Assembly (NCBI GenBank): GCA_013397455.1
Contig: VYZB01000024.1
Span: 3,914,822-3,978,821 of the forward strand
Direction: 5' to 3'
Length of the DNA: 64,000 nt
Source: Crotophaga sulcirostris
Taxonomy: Eukaryota; Chordata; Aves; Cuculiformes; Crotophagidae
How positions within the stretch are numbered: the stretch's first letter is position 1; every line of letters begins with the position of its first letter. This document shows, in pieces, positions 45,601 to 57,195 of this stretch. Both the position numbers and the translations under genes were made by a program. The notes below the pieces were generated by a model, which was not told the origin of the DNA, ran no database searches, and worked only from the letters and a program-made list of their open reading frames with translations.

Positions 45601-48299
45601 CAGACCCTTGCTGCCTGTGGTAGCCCCTGTTACTATCAGTGGAGTCATACTGGCATTAGTAATGATGGAAAAATTCAAGGGGGAAGCCTGGAGGGCAGTC
45701 TCCCAAGATACTTTCTACAGATGTTTTCCCAGAACAAAACAGTGGTTTCACAATATCCAATGGTCTGTTTCTCATCTACCCTGATACTGAGGTCAGAGGA
45801 CCTGTAGGCAGCCACTGCTGGCACACCCAGGCAATGTCACATGCTGCCAGGAGATGTGAGGGAATGGAAACACGTGGAAATATGATACTGTTGCAGAGAC
45901 CTATGGCTGTAATATTTATTAGCAGAATTTGTGAAGCAAACAGCACCCACCACATGATGCAAAGTAAGGCAGAAATGTATGGAAACTGTAAATCTCTTTG
46001 AGGACGATTGGTGTAAGCTTTTAATTTTAATCACAAAGAAGGACAAACATCACAGAAATTTCAAACATCTTTTTTTACTGTTCCCAGCCTTATCTCTTCT
46101 CTAAGAGTAGGATGGAGCACAACAGGGAAAGGACACCCCACAGCTGCCCCAGCTACTTCTCACTCTGCTGTTTTCATGCCCTTCACCTTGTTTCGCACCA
46201 GGAAGTGCTGCTTCTTTTTGGATCCCAACAGGAAAGGCACACACAATTTCAAGACAGGTAGCTATTTATTACTACAGTCACAGGCAAGGTGACAGGGAAT
46301 TAAAAAACCTGATGCCCCATCTGACACAGTGAGCCCAGCAGGTCCTGTGGGAGGGTGGGACTGTCTTTTGCCCACGGGCTACTCAAGCGATGCTTCAGCC
46401 CTAGAGAGCACGATGGGTATAGTGCTGAAATCCTCTTGCATCCTTTGTCTGTAACAATCTGGCTGCATATCATTTTTCTGTAGGAGAAGAATAAATTGAT
46501 GGGAACAGTCAAAAACAAGCCAGAATTTTGAAACATGATCAGTTCTGGTCTTTGAAACACGATCAGTTTAATAAACAGTTCACAACTACAATGGCATTGG
46601 GTGAGCGCAGGGGTTCTTGAGGTTTACACCAAGCTTGGAAATATCTCTGATAGCAAAATGGACATCTCCTACTAACTACTGAAATGGAGAATATTACTTA
46701 GTTTACCCTCTAATGAATACCTCCAAACTCCATCACTGAAGGGGAAGGCAGGTTGGAAAGAAGAAATTAGTTGTGTCCCTCTCTCTCCTTCTACATCTGC
46801 CCTCTCCAACGTTAGCACTCCCCAAAGAACATGTAAGAGCATCCTGCAGCGCTTTTCCACACAGTCACCTGCTTCAGGAAGGAAACGTATTTTGAAGCAG
46901 TTAGTGTGCTTGAGGGAAAGGTTTTCAGCTAAAAGCACAAAGGAGTGCAAGGGGTGCGCCAAGGACACCCTCTGTTCCTGCATGCTAATATATGTGTGTG
47001 CATATAAGAGGAAGTAAGTGTTGTAGGGACCACGGCACCAGTGCACAGGAAAGATTTTGCAGCATCTGCAATTGTTTGGTACTGACTGGAGATACAGGCA
47101 GACTTTATCTCCATTTGTGGAAGTCTTGTCGCCTCAAAAAATACTGATCCTTCTTTTCATGCACAGACACAAGACCTATGTGCTCTGTCTGGTTCAGAAG
47201 GGTGTCTGGTCATATGCTAGAGCCGTTCTTAGCACCACATGTATGCAAGTCCCAGCCTACAGTTTGTTCTGCAATACTATTCAATGTTACCTGTCACCAC
47301 GCCTCCTTCTCACCGCTCAGCTATGTACACCTTAATTTATGAAGCATGATGAGGGATGTGGATTTGTATCCGGAGACAAACGTGTTGAAGGTCTCCATGA
47401 GTACTTACCACTTCACATCCATTTCACTGATTCAGGTGGGCAGGGAATCGGGTAGCTTGATTCCAAATATGATCAGTACTGCCAGGCTGTGCTGGGGTAA
47501 GAGCACTTCTGAGCCCTTGTTTGAAGAGTCTTGTGCAGTGTTCAGGACCCCAGGTAGGGCAGGGGAACATGAACCACTGACCCTACATGTGTGTTGTGAC
47601 AGGATGTGACTGGCACGTGTGATGTTGAGTCGCACACACCAACAGCCGGATAGCGCACCCCAGTCTGTCTAGCCATGGGGCACAAGAGCTGCTGGCCAGG
47701 GAGGATCTCCATGCGTTGGTACCTGGATCTGTCCCCATGGGCTCATGCCTCGGTACATCACTGGCTGCCAATACAAAAATAGCATGCCACCTTTTCCCAC
47801 TATCAACTGTCCTGCGACCATGCAGCTTAGTAATGCTTACTAAATCAGAGTTTCATCATAGCTAATTTATGGACACACAGGTTTTATCTTAGGTTCTTAG
47901 ATGGTTACTGGTGTTACCAGCTTCACTGACTTTAGATTATTAAAGAAGCTTTACGGATGATGGCACCTTAATAATTGTCATTTTAAATGCTAGACATAAT
48001 CAAGTCTTAATATCATGATGGTGATAGAGATATGTTATTGTTCTGTCCATTATAATTTAAGTAACAACAAAATTTCACCTACCTATCTTCTAAATAGTTT
48101 TGAAGTAGAAATATTGACAGAAAGCTAACTATTCTCAAATGCCACAAATTTACCCAAAGTATCTATATACCTTTTACACTTAATTTCACAGCTGCAAGTT
48201 GATTCCAAATCAATGATCTGATTAATTTTCTACCTGTGTTTGCAGAAGCCATATGAACTAGTGACTAAGGGAGATAAGGAGATATACTCAGGAAATTTT
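42641..48299. other. Gene-free DNA
   Basis: No supported gene. TAAAGTCAATGGCAGAA near 45053 resembles part of the palindromic amniote repeat. A 24-bp unit is tandemly duplicated at 46527-46574 (TTTGAAACATGATCAGTT and TTTGAAACACGATCAGTT copies). A 151-codon frame at 45329-45784 lies in GC-leaning sequence and has no recognisable domain. Nothing else is identifiable. Confidence 0.5.
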
Positions 48300-48410
48300 A
48301 CAAGTCTCCAGTGAGACCTCATCTCAAATGCTGTGCACCACTTTCATGTTTCCCTTTTGTGAAGGAGCTGGAGATGGTGCCCACAAGAGAGCAGAGCTGG
48401 GTTCTGTGGC
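48300..48410 (+). mobile_element. CR1-type LINE fragment, plus strand
   Basis: CCAGTGAGACCTCATCTCAAA, 'tgctgtgcaccactttcatg' and GAAGGAGCTGGAGATGGTGCC follow the 3' open-frame region of CR1 ('ggtgaggcctcacctggagtactgtgtccagttctggg..gctggagagagtccagag'). The copy is short and diverged, and has no intact frame. Confidence 0.5.
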
Positions 48411-48684
48411 CTTGGAAGTACCCTTCCAGTCCTGCTGTCACGTGTGCTAACTGGCGTATGAGAATGAGCTGAATTGGTTTATTTTCCATGAGTATTCAAA
48501 TTCCAAAAGCACAACCTCACTTTAAAGCATACAGAAGCCCAGATTTATCCACAACTATAGGATATCTCATTTGGGTTAAAATTACTGATCATGATGCAAG
48601 CAAGGACACAGCTGGGTTTCTGGAATCTGGCGTGCTGGCATTTGAAACTGCACTGCTGGTGTCTCAATGAGGTGATTTCTCAGC
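48411..48684. other. Gene-free spacer between repeats
   Basis: Nothing recognised. The 132-codon frame starting at 48591 runs into the repeat that follows and is not a supported gene. Confidence 0.5.
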
Positions 48685-48800
48685 TCCACTCAGTCACAGG
48701 GAGTTTTACCACTAGTTTTAGTGGTGCAAGATTAACACTTCTAAACTTAGTTGAAATCAGTAGGATCATCCGTATTTGCAGTGATATTGCTGAGTTCTCT
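48685..48800. repeat. Palindromic amniote repeat remnant
   Basis: GGGAGTTTTACCACTAGTTTTAGTGG followed by a 'tgcaagatt' word matches the old palindromic repeat in which 'gggagttttgccattgacttcagtgggtgcaggatt' is typical. ACCACT and AGTGGT pair around a 6-base loop. TTGAAATCAGTAGGATCAT near 48751 is a second 'attgaaatcaatgggatcat'-like block. Family name not assigned. Confidence 0.5.
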
Positions 48801-49515
48801 CTCTTGTTGAAGTGTCAATCAGATTTAGAGGAAGGATCTTCAGTTCTTCTAGAAGTTTGTCAGTCTCCCATTTCTGGGCCCTTGTCTTCAGCATCACCCA
48901 CTGCGCCGTTGAGCATCCCATCTCTCCCAAAGAGGATTTCAGCTCCTAGACCTGCTCCTCCAAGCCTGCTGCCCCAGATCCTCCTCTGAAAGGGCTACTC
49001 CCATCCAGGGTGGAGCCATTGTCATGTGCTGGCTGATCTGGGGTAACTCTCCACCCCTGCCTATCAAAGGCATCTGTTCCTCTTGGTGTGCTGAGAGAGG
49101 CAGGAGCTTTTGCAAAGCAGCTAATGAGAGGCAGCTTGCCAGGAGGGATGTGAGGCATGGGAGATGCAGGTTCCCAAGGACCCCAGAAGCACAGGATCCA
49201 AAGTAACTACCTGGAGTTGCTTGTGTCTGTACTGGCTTTGCTAGCTTTTCTCTTTTGAAGACTCTAAGGGGGTTGTTTGTAGCATATTACCCTATGCATC
49301 TCACGTAGTGCCCGTGTTAGAGCATCAGCTGTCTTGGCCACGTAGGCAACAGCTCCTTCAGTGCACCTATGGTTGATCACGGTGGCCAGCCTTCCTCCAG
49401 GGAGCCTTCCCTGCCCGGTGGCTGTGCAGGACAGCCTGTCTACCTTGCTTTATCACCCACGCTGAGTGTCTTAAATTGCATTGGGCACGTACCCACGCAC
49501 ACACACATCCCTTCT
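48801..49515. other. Gene-free DNA, GC-leaning
   Basis: Frames of up to 132 codons reach into this stretch but have no recognisable product. A short CA-rich run (about 49495-49508) adjoins the C-rich tract that follows. Confidence 0.5.
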
Positions 49516-49549
49516 CCCCTTTCCCCTCCTCCCCTTTCCCCTGCTCCCC
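49516..49549 (-). repeat. C-rich 15-bp tandem repeat, minus-strand G-quadruplex
   Basis: A 15-bp unit (TCCCCTTTCCCCTCC, then TCCCCTTTCCCCTGC) begins a third time, giving five CCCC runs at 49516-49519, 49523-49526, 49531-49534, 49538-49541 and 49546-49549. On the minus strand these are five GGGG runs with loops of 3 or 4 bases, among the strongest quadruplex patterns in the window. The homopyrimidine character would also allow triplex formation. Confidence 0.75.
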
Positions 49550-52500
49550 TCAGGCCCAAATGTATCCATGCGTCGCTATGGGAAGTACACCTGATGATCT
49601 CAAAGCCACAGCACCAAACACAAGGCATCACAAAACCCTCTCGTGAGAGCTGGGGACTTATCCAGCTAAAACCTAACTGGTCAGATATTATTATCTAGAT
49701 TTTTATCCATTTTCACAGTGTTTTCGAAGTAATAGTAGTTCTTTGCTGTATGAGTTTGACAGACATTCAGATTTTGAAATGGCACACAAAAAAATTGCAT
49801 CTGTGATGTCATGTGACATGTCTAAATGAACAAAAAACAAACAACTGAATTGTCATTAGCAAGATGGAGAGTTTATTTATAGTTTAAAGGTTCCTTTTAA
49901 TCTACACCTGTATCTGGCATCAGTTGGAATAGAGAAGTTTAGTATGACCGCAGTACAGAAACACGAACTTCAGCTATCAGTGCTGTTCATGTACCATTAA
50001 AAGGGACAGAGAAACTCAGTCATCAAGGAAAAATTAAATTGTCATAAATACCAACAATATTTCAGTGTCCACATATGAAAGCATGCAGATGTATTTAAAT
50101 TGGCGGTAGCAGTTGCTCCGTTTGCAAAGAATTGTCATACTGGGCCTCACACATCAGTGAATTTTGTGGGAAGTTTATGTAAGAAACTGCATCCATCTTA
50201 CACCACTGAAAATGCATAGTAAGTATCACTGTACCATGGCCGGTGCACCACCTCTGTGGTCAGGATTTTCTTCAATGCTTTCTGAGGCATTCCTTTCTAT
50301 TTATATACATTTTAAAGTAAAGCTAGAAATTATTTTTAATAATACAAATATGATACTGTATGGGAGCAGAGCTCTCAAGATGCAGTTGAGGGCAGTAAAT
50401 CCTATTTTCTATTGAGATGAACAGGTTTTGCAGGCTGAACATGCCTAAAGGCAGTAGTACTCTACACACCCAATTTTTTACACAACACAGCAAGACAGGT
50501 TCATGTCTGGTGTAATCCCTGTGCCTCCAGAACATTTTCATCTTGGCAAATAGGCCTTAAAAGAAAGCAATATGCTACAGCTTTCCACTTGGGGGCCAAT
50601 ATTTCTTCTATTTCCCCTAGACCACATCAGCTTCCTGGGCTTGGCCATTTTCTTCTGATGGGCAGGACGCTCTATAAGCTCAACTTTGAGCAGTCCAAGC
50701 AAGAGAAATGACACAAATCCTCCTTCAGTGGATGACTGGTATAAAAATCAGATATGGGCAGGACACCATGGTACAGACCTCATTAAAAGGTCCTGTATGG
50801 AAGTGGTTTGGGCTGGAATCTCACCAAACAGCCCTTTTCCTTGTGGCTTGGAGCTCCCATGCCTTTCCACTCGCGCAGGCAATCTCCTGTGCATCACAGG
50901 GTGGTGTGAGCCAGACCTGGAGCCTCACACTTCTTTAATGTGGCAGCCTCAGGTTTGGAGTCAGGTTGGGAACTGGAGCAGTAGTTAGGAGCTAATCCAT
51001 ATGAAAACACAGCTGATTTCTCTGCTGCTTCACTGTGTCACAGCAGCCCTCCTTCGTGGCTGCGTGTCCACCTCTCTTCTGCTACACCCATGCAAATTTT
51101 GCCTCACCACAGGAAACAAGCTGATCTAGTTAAAATTCTCCTCTCTCCCTGTCAACATGCAGAAATGAAGACAGAAACTGCTACCTCCACGTTGCTCAAT
51201 GCACTGGGCATTTGAAAGGGCTTTTAGGTGAATGTGGAGCCGAAGTGTCTGTCTCCACCCACTCTCCTTTTGCCAAAGAGGCAAGAGGGAAATAAAAATA
51301 TATATAGTCCCTGTCACGGATTTCACTGGGTGGCTGGATGTGCGTGCGTGCATCTAGCAGAGTTTCTGCTATAAAACACCTCCCTGTTTTGGAGGGGAAG
51401 AGGTTGTTTTCTGTGCACAGTTGACTCAGAGACTTGTTTGTCCTGCAGGAAGAGTTGCAGGATTAACTTTGAGTACTTTGATATGCAGCGATGAAAAACC
51501 TCACACTGACATGGGGATTTGGGGAGGCTCGGTGCATTCTTCTTTCTCACATTTTACGCACCTAGAAGCTGGGCATGCTTGACAGATTGCAACGTCTGTC
51601 CTGTAAATAGTCTCTTAAGGCTTAATCCAAAGAGTAACAGAGGCATCGTGAAACTTGGTCCTGCTCCACTGAAAAATCAAGCAACCAGCTTTAGACAAGA
51701 AATTCATGGTGTCAAGTTAGACTCTAATAATAAAACTCACAGCTGTGAAAGGTTTTGGCGTGATTAGCTGGAGCTACCGAAGACAGAAGCATATGTAAAG
51801 CAGTGTCCTTCTCCCAGGCAGCTGGAAGGTGCATCTCTCAGGTGGCACTTGCCCTCCTGTACCAGTGCCTGATTCAGGAATGAGGCAGAGTGGCTTGGCC
51901 AGCATACACACATCTCTGATGACAAGAAAGGAGGAGGAAATGCTGACAGCACCAGCCTAGTGCTCATTCAGGAAGAGAAAGACCTAGACACCAGAGCTTG
52001 CTCAACCTGAGAAAATTCAGATTCACAGCTCTGACCTGCTGTAAGCTCTCTGGGGCATCTAAAGCATCTCAGGGGACTACAAGCTGAACACTAATTAAGC
52101 CACATAATATACTGCACAGTGCACTACCTTCAACATTATCCCTAACATCCAGTTTGTAACCAGTAAGTACTTAGGCATGCTTTCTGCCCACACTCAGAAA
52201 TTACAGATCAAAGCTGTGGTTCTCAGACTGCCCAGCACCAAAACAAATCTCTCCAGGACAGATTATGAGACATGGAGCAGTAATGGGGCAAAGGATACAA
52301 AGGCATAGGGTGCATTTCTTTCACATAGAGAAGAAGCTGATAAAAGCATGTCTCTAAGTCTTTTCTACATTGGCATTCCTGATACAAATAACTTACAGTA
52401 ACTACAGATAAAGTATTTCTTCTTGGAAGCAGAGGGATAAAAACGAATCTGAAAAGCAGCTGTTATCTGTTGCTGCTTCAAGATGAGTGTGGTTGCTACA

Positions 52501-53540
52501 GAATTTCTTCCCTAAATCTTCCAGTAGGACATCTGTACCTCCACACATGCACAGCATGAAACACCCCTGTGAAAGCACTGCCTCTATAAGGGAGCAGGGG
52601 TAGATATGATCTCTCTCTGAGTTTTTTGGAAGAAAATCATTATATACCAATCATATAACTGTGATTTTTACTACTTGTTTATCCATTATTTGTTTCAGTA
52701 ATGCCCTCAGCTTAGCTTTCAGTATGAAAAAGTAGCACTCCATTCTTAGGAAATGCATTTCTATTCTTCAAGACAGTGAAGGAAAACAATATTTCTTCAG
52801 CTGTTAAATTCATGAAAAATGCAGAACTGAACCTATCTCAAAATTAATTTCATTTCAAAGAAAGTAATCAATGGAATGCCAAAACCTAGTGGATCTCCAA
52901 ATTTTATTGTCAGTTATTTACATTAGACCTAGTTAAGAAATTAATTGCATAATTGTCTACAAGGAGGCAGGCATGCTGCAGCATCTTACATTTCTTGAGT
53001 AGTCTGGGATTGGTATCCCTCTGTAAGCTCCCGATAGCTGAGACATGAGAAAGACTGAGTGTTACAAATATATTGCTGCCCTGTGGTCCTATCAAGGTCC
53101 AGTGACACTATCAGATCTCTAAGGCCAACGGGAAACCAGACTGAGTTTGCTAAACTTCAGTGACATCAGCTGATGGTTCACCTGCCTAATTTTAGAATAT
53201 GAAATGTTTTTGATGAACTCGCATTGGTAGAAAACTGTCATGTTATTTTAACCTCTGTTTTGAGTTGCATCATTTCCGTGGAGTTGCTGTAATGTCAACA
53301 GCTCGTGGTGCAGGACGGCCCATCCTGGGTTTGGGCACAGTGGTATTTAGAAGCTTGTCCTGCTGAGGGCTGTCTTTCTCCTAAGCGAAGCTTTGCATTT
53401 TCCTTCAAATAGAAAAGTTAGGGCAAAAGCGAAGGAACAGCATCTGATTTAAGAAATTGTGGACCAATTAGGGTGGGCAATACTTTTCATCAGGACTTTG
53501 CAGGAGGAAAAATGCAGAACTGTCAACACTGAAATTTTTA
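49550..53540. other. Gene-free DNA
   Basis: No gene or confident transposon. Frames of up to 109 codons are unassigned. ATATATATAG at about 51298-51307 is a short dinucleotide run. Confidence 0.55.
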
Positions 53541-53775
53541 AGGAATGTCTCATTTCACCAACTTATTTTCACACACAAAACTGTGGAGAAATTCCCTGAA
53601 AATTAAAAATCCTCTGTTGTAAGATTTTCAAAATTAAGGATTCAGTGTTTCTGTACAAAACAACTTTTGTTTTGAGATGCCTTTCAACTTTCTTTGAAAT
53701 AAAATTGAAAACATTTTTTAAAATCTCAGTTTCAAAATAAAGCACTTCATTTGGGGATCAAACAGAATATTTCAT
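53541..53775. repeat. AT-rich degenerate repeat, possible
   Basis: Repeated TTTCAAAAT, GAAAATT and ATTTCATTT words in both orientations (for example AAATAAAATTGAAAAC near 53697, TTTCAAAATAAAG near 53730, GAATATTTCATTT near 53765) recall an old AT-rich palindromic element seen in reptile and bird DNA. It may equally be simple low-complexity sequence. Confidence 0.3.
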
Positions 53776-55004
53776 TTAAGTGGCCAGAAATGCTTTTTAT
53801 TCTTTGGAGTTGCTAATGAATCAGAAAAATTCTTTCTTTCCACAACTCTGATATGTGCTGTGTTGAAGCTGCTTTGATATTCGATATTTATTACCTTAAT
53901 CTCATTTGTGATTTAGCATTACTGGCTATAATGGCTCCATCCTTGCCTGATGTTAGAAGTTTAAATGTTGTGGGCCTAAATAGTACTAAGATAGAAGCCC
54001 ACTTAGGGATCACAAATACTGTTGACATAAACCAGGCAATTATGGTGGGACTGCTGACTTGGTAGACAAAAAAAATAATAATCATCTTTGCCACTAACAG
54101 TCACAAAACATGGGCATAAATAGAGGATATAATAACAGTGAATCTTAACTAGAGGAGAAACTGAATGTAGAAGAAAATCAACTTCTAAGAAAGGGAGAGA
54201 TATTATGGCACTCAAATTAACTTTACATCTATTTAAAATTATATCTGAAAGCTGATGAACAAGCTGTCATGTTTTCAGTGACTAATAAAAGTAGTCTTGA
54301 GCCAGAGGTGATCTAAATATAGGTATTTGCTTTTACGAAATAACATATTAGTTAGTGCTTTGGATACATTGACTTGTGACTAAAGGAAAGCTGCCCGTTG
54401 TCTGCATTTTATGAGTACATCTCTTTTTTTAATGCAAACACTATGGAATGTTGGTCTTTGTGCGGTTGGTTTTCAATAAATTAAGAAAAATACTTTTTTT
54501 TNAAAAGAAAAGGAGCCTTTTGCCACCAGAAACCCAGAATTATCACATTAGGACCACCCTGGCTGGCTTCTCTGTGGAGTTCCAGCTTCAAATAAGTAGT
54601 ATGGATACAGAAAGTTATATTTAAATTGAGAAGACTATATAGGTTTGTACTGGAGAATTTCTTTCTCTATATGGCTTTAATATAGCAGTCATTATCAAGA
54701 CAACTGAACATCATATAGACTTTACTCTTACTGCTTAGGAAAGTATTATCTCCCATTTTCCGAGAGAAAAATTAGTTTGACTTGAGGAGAGACCAATTCC
54801 CAGAGTCCAAATATTAGGAAGGGAATCAAGGTCCCTGGACCTCCAGTGTGCTTTGACAGTCACAAACCTGTTCTTTCTGGCAAGGGCTGTTGCAGGCATC
54901 GGTGCTGGAAATCTGCCCTTTTCTCTTGAATTTGGCTGTGGGCAGGACAAGGGCAGGGCAACCCATGAGAGTGACCAGACGTGAAATTGCTATGCAGTTC
55001 TAGG
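53776..55004. other. Gene-free DNA with one uncalled base
   Basis: An N at 54502 lies between a T run and an A run (TTTTTTTTNAAAAG), marking an unresolved homopolymer junction in the assembly. Otherwise nothing recognisable is present; frames are at most 71 codons. Confidence 0.6.
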
Positions 55005-55080
55005 TTTCGATCCTGAAAATGCGCTCACTAAGCTTCGTAATTTGGATTCAAGCATTTATTTCATGGCTATTAGTACTTAT
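55005..55080. repeat. Palindromic amniote repeat remnant
   Basis: TTTCGATCCTGAAAATGCGCTCAC followed by 'taagcttcgtaatttgg' follows the terminal half of an old palindromic repeat ('ttcgatcctgcaaatgcttactcacgtgcttaactttatgc'). Only one arm is visible. Confidence 0.5.
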
Positions 55081-56388
55081 ACAAAAAAATGTGAACACAT
55101 ACCAGCTGAGCTTTTGAATTGTATCCCTTCTTCTTAGTGGTCTAGCAATCTTTCCATAGTAAATATGTTAGATAGAGTGATCACTGTTAGAGAGGGTTCA
55201 GCCAATTCCACGTGGAAAATACATTATATTGTGATATTGAGAAGTGCAACACCTACATTCAGCAGGATATGTTTTTGGAAATGGGCTTTAAGGACTAGCT
55301 ACAAGAATGGCATGAGCCTGTGTTACAAGTGGTACAAATGGTTGGGTCAGGTCCTCAAGCCAGCATTTCAAGGTCAGATATCTACATGCTAATTCATGCA
55401 GACAGCTGAGGGGTCTCACAGCAAACATCCATAAAGAACACAGAGAATATGAAAGAAGGCAAATTTTCTTCAGTTTACTCCTACTTGTGTTTGGTTTCAC
55501 TACTCAGATGACTGTAACAACCTTCTCTCCATCTTCTTGTCAGGAGATAAGTTAATGTTCTGAAGTTCTGCCCAAATGCTTTGGTTTGCTATTGGGGTGG
55601 GATCAAGAAAGGGCCACAATTTGGATGCATCTTCATCCACGTCTCCACACTGCTCTATCCAAGCATGGAAACATCCCACGTCGCTTTGTTCATGCATGAG
55701 CTTTTAGCACTGCTCCAGTGTGCTTCAGAACCACCAAACACATCAAGGAAGAAGAAATGCTGGGTCATCTAGGTCACATTCTGCCAACACAGGAGTTCTC
55801 TCTGTAGCATAGGCAGCTCTGATCAGGCACTTTGAGCGAGTGAGGGGGGTCAGATGAAAGACCTCTGATTTGGAAATCTTGTTGAATTCCTCCACGTTGC
55901 TGTGAATACTGCCTACTTCAAGTTATCTGGCAAATAATTTTGTCATTGTGACTCATGATCTGCCGGAAGAAAAGGAAAAAGACATATAAAATGGAGCTGC
56001 AGTCAGGGGTAGGTGGCCATGCCCTGCCCCTCCAATTTCCTTGCAGGCAAACTGCAGTGGCTCTCCTTTGTGAGGAAGCTCCTTGAAACCTCACATTCAA
56101 AATTTGCCATTTTCCTTGCAGTATGGTGTAGTGGTCATCCGGAAATGGTCTAAAGCCCCCCCCAAAATAACCTAAGAGTTATTTTTAAATGCACCTTTTG
56201 ATCAAGAAGGCAACCCATACCACTACCAGAAAAACAATTTAGTTAGATGGTAGCTGTTTGAAAACAAAATTCTGCTCTGAGCTTTTCCTGGACAAAACCA
56301 GATTGTACTAATAGGAGTCCAAACACCTGGCACAGCTTTCTCATATAGAGCCTTCAAAGTTCTTACGGAGGATGCAGCTACTGGTCTC
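55081..56388. other. Gene-free DNA
   Basis: No gene, RNA gene or confident transposon is visible. Seven C in a row occur near 56157-56163. Open frames are at most 75 codons. Confidence 0.55.
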
Positions 56389-56500
56389 TTTTACACAGCT
56401 AAACATTAAGACACAAAGGGACTTGCCCAAGTTGAAAATGAACCCCAGCTCTTTTTCAGGCCAGACCACTGAGCAATCTGCCATCCTTCTCTACCTCACC
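56389..56500 (-). repeat. MIR-type SINE, minus strand
   Basis: CTTTTACACAGCTAAACATTAAGACACAAAGGGACTTGCCCAAG gives the reverse complement of the MIR core ('cttgggcaagt..cctctgtgcctcagtttcctcatctgtaaaa'). It continues with 'aatgaaccccagctc' and 'gccagaccactgagcaatctgcc', corresponding to the tRNA-related head. The order and spacing fit a nearly complete but diverged MIR-type copy. These elements are ancient across amniotes and are not active. Confidence 0.7.
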
Positions 56501-57070
56501 TGCAAGAGGGGGGAAAACAAGGAAATAGTCATTTTTCCACTGTCACATCCAAGAGTAAAATTCTGCTTACTCCGATCTCTGGACATTACAGCTCATTTAT
56601 GTAATTGTGGAGCCACTGCTTATCTTCTGCAGAGCTGCGTGGCCCACAGTCCTTTTGGAACAACTTGTTTGCGCTGTGGATTTGTTACCTACTTTTTTTT
56701 TTTAATCTATCTCTCTTTTCTTTTTCCTCTCAGATTTTGCAGCAATAATTGAGCCCCTTTGGTTTCTCTCTGAGGAGAGGAAATTCAATGACTGATAATT
56801 AACTTGCATGCCATTTAATGAAATTGAAGGAGCACAGTAACATCCACAATCTAACTCTTCTAGCTTGTTAAGACCTAGTTCTCTGTATTTCCCAGTGTTA
56901 ATATTCAGACATAAATGGAAAAAGGTTAAAAGGATTCAGTGAATTTGTAACAAATGTGCCCTTTGTATATATGAATTCTGAGTCGTCTCTACTGGATATG
57001 GTGTATTGGTTAATCTTGCTATGAATACCAAAATTACATCCTTGTTAGCAGGACTCATTGCTGTTATTAG
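56501..57070. other. Gene-free DNA
   Basis: No gene recognised. The 126-codon frame at 56372-56752 overlaps the MIR-type SINE and is not supported. TTTAATGAAATTGAAGGAGC near 56814 is a non-repetitive AT-rich word cluster without further evidence. Confidence 0.5.
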
Positions 57071-57195
57071 TGTAGCTCAGAGGAAAGGGCATTGACTTAG
57101 GTGCTAAGAGACTTCGTTTCTCATTGCATCACTGTTACTGTCCTGCCATTTGTTTTAGGATAAATTCCTGTATCTATTTTTTCCTCTGATTCCTT
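57071..57195 (+). repeat. MIR-like SINE, plus strand
   Basis: TGTAGCTCAGAGGAAAGGGCATTGACTTAGGTGCTAAGAGAC resembles the tRNA-derived 5' head of an old SINE ('gtagctcagtggttagagcattgacctaggtgctagagacc'). It continues into 'cattgcatcactgttactg' and 'cctgtatctattttttcc', where MIR has its core and 'ctctgtgcctcagtttcc'. The A-box and B-box regions of the ancestral tRNA are degraded. It could belong to MIR or a related amniote SINE. Confidence 0.6.

Noticed and set aside
53541..53775. Definite DNA transposon
   Set aside because: Repeated TTTCAAAAT-type words suggest one, but no terminal inverted repeats or target duplication could be defined, so it is listed only as a possible repeat.
56372..56752. 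126-codon frame as a gene
   Set aside because: Its first third is a MIR-type SINE on the opposite strand.
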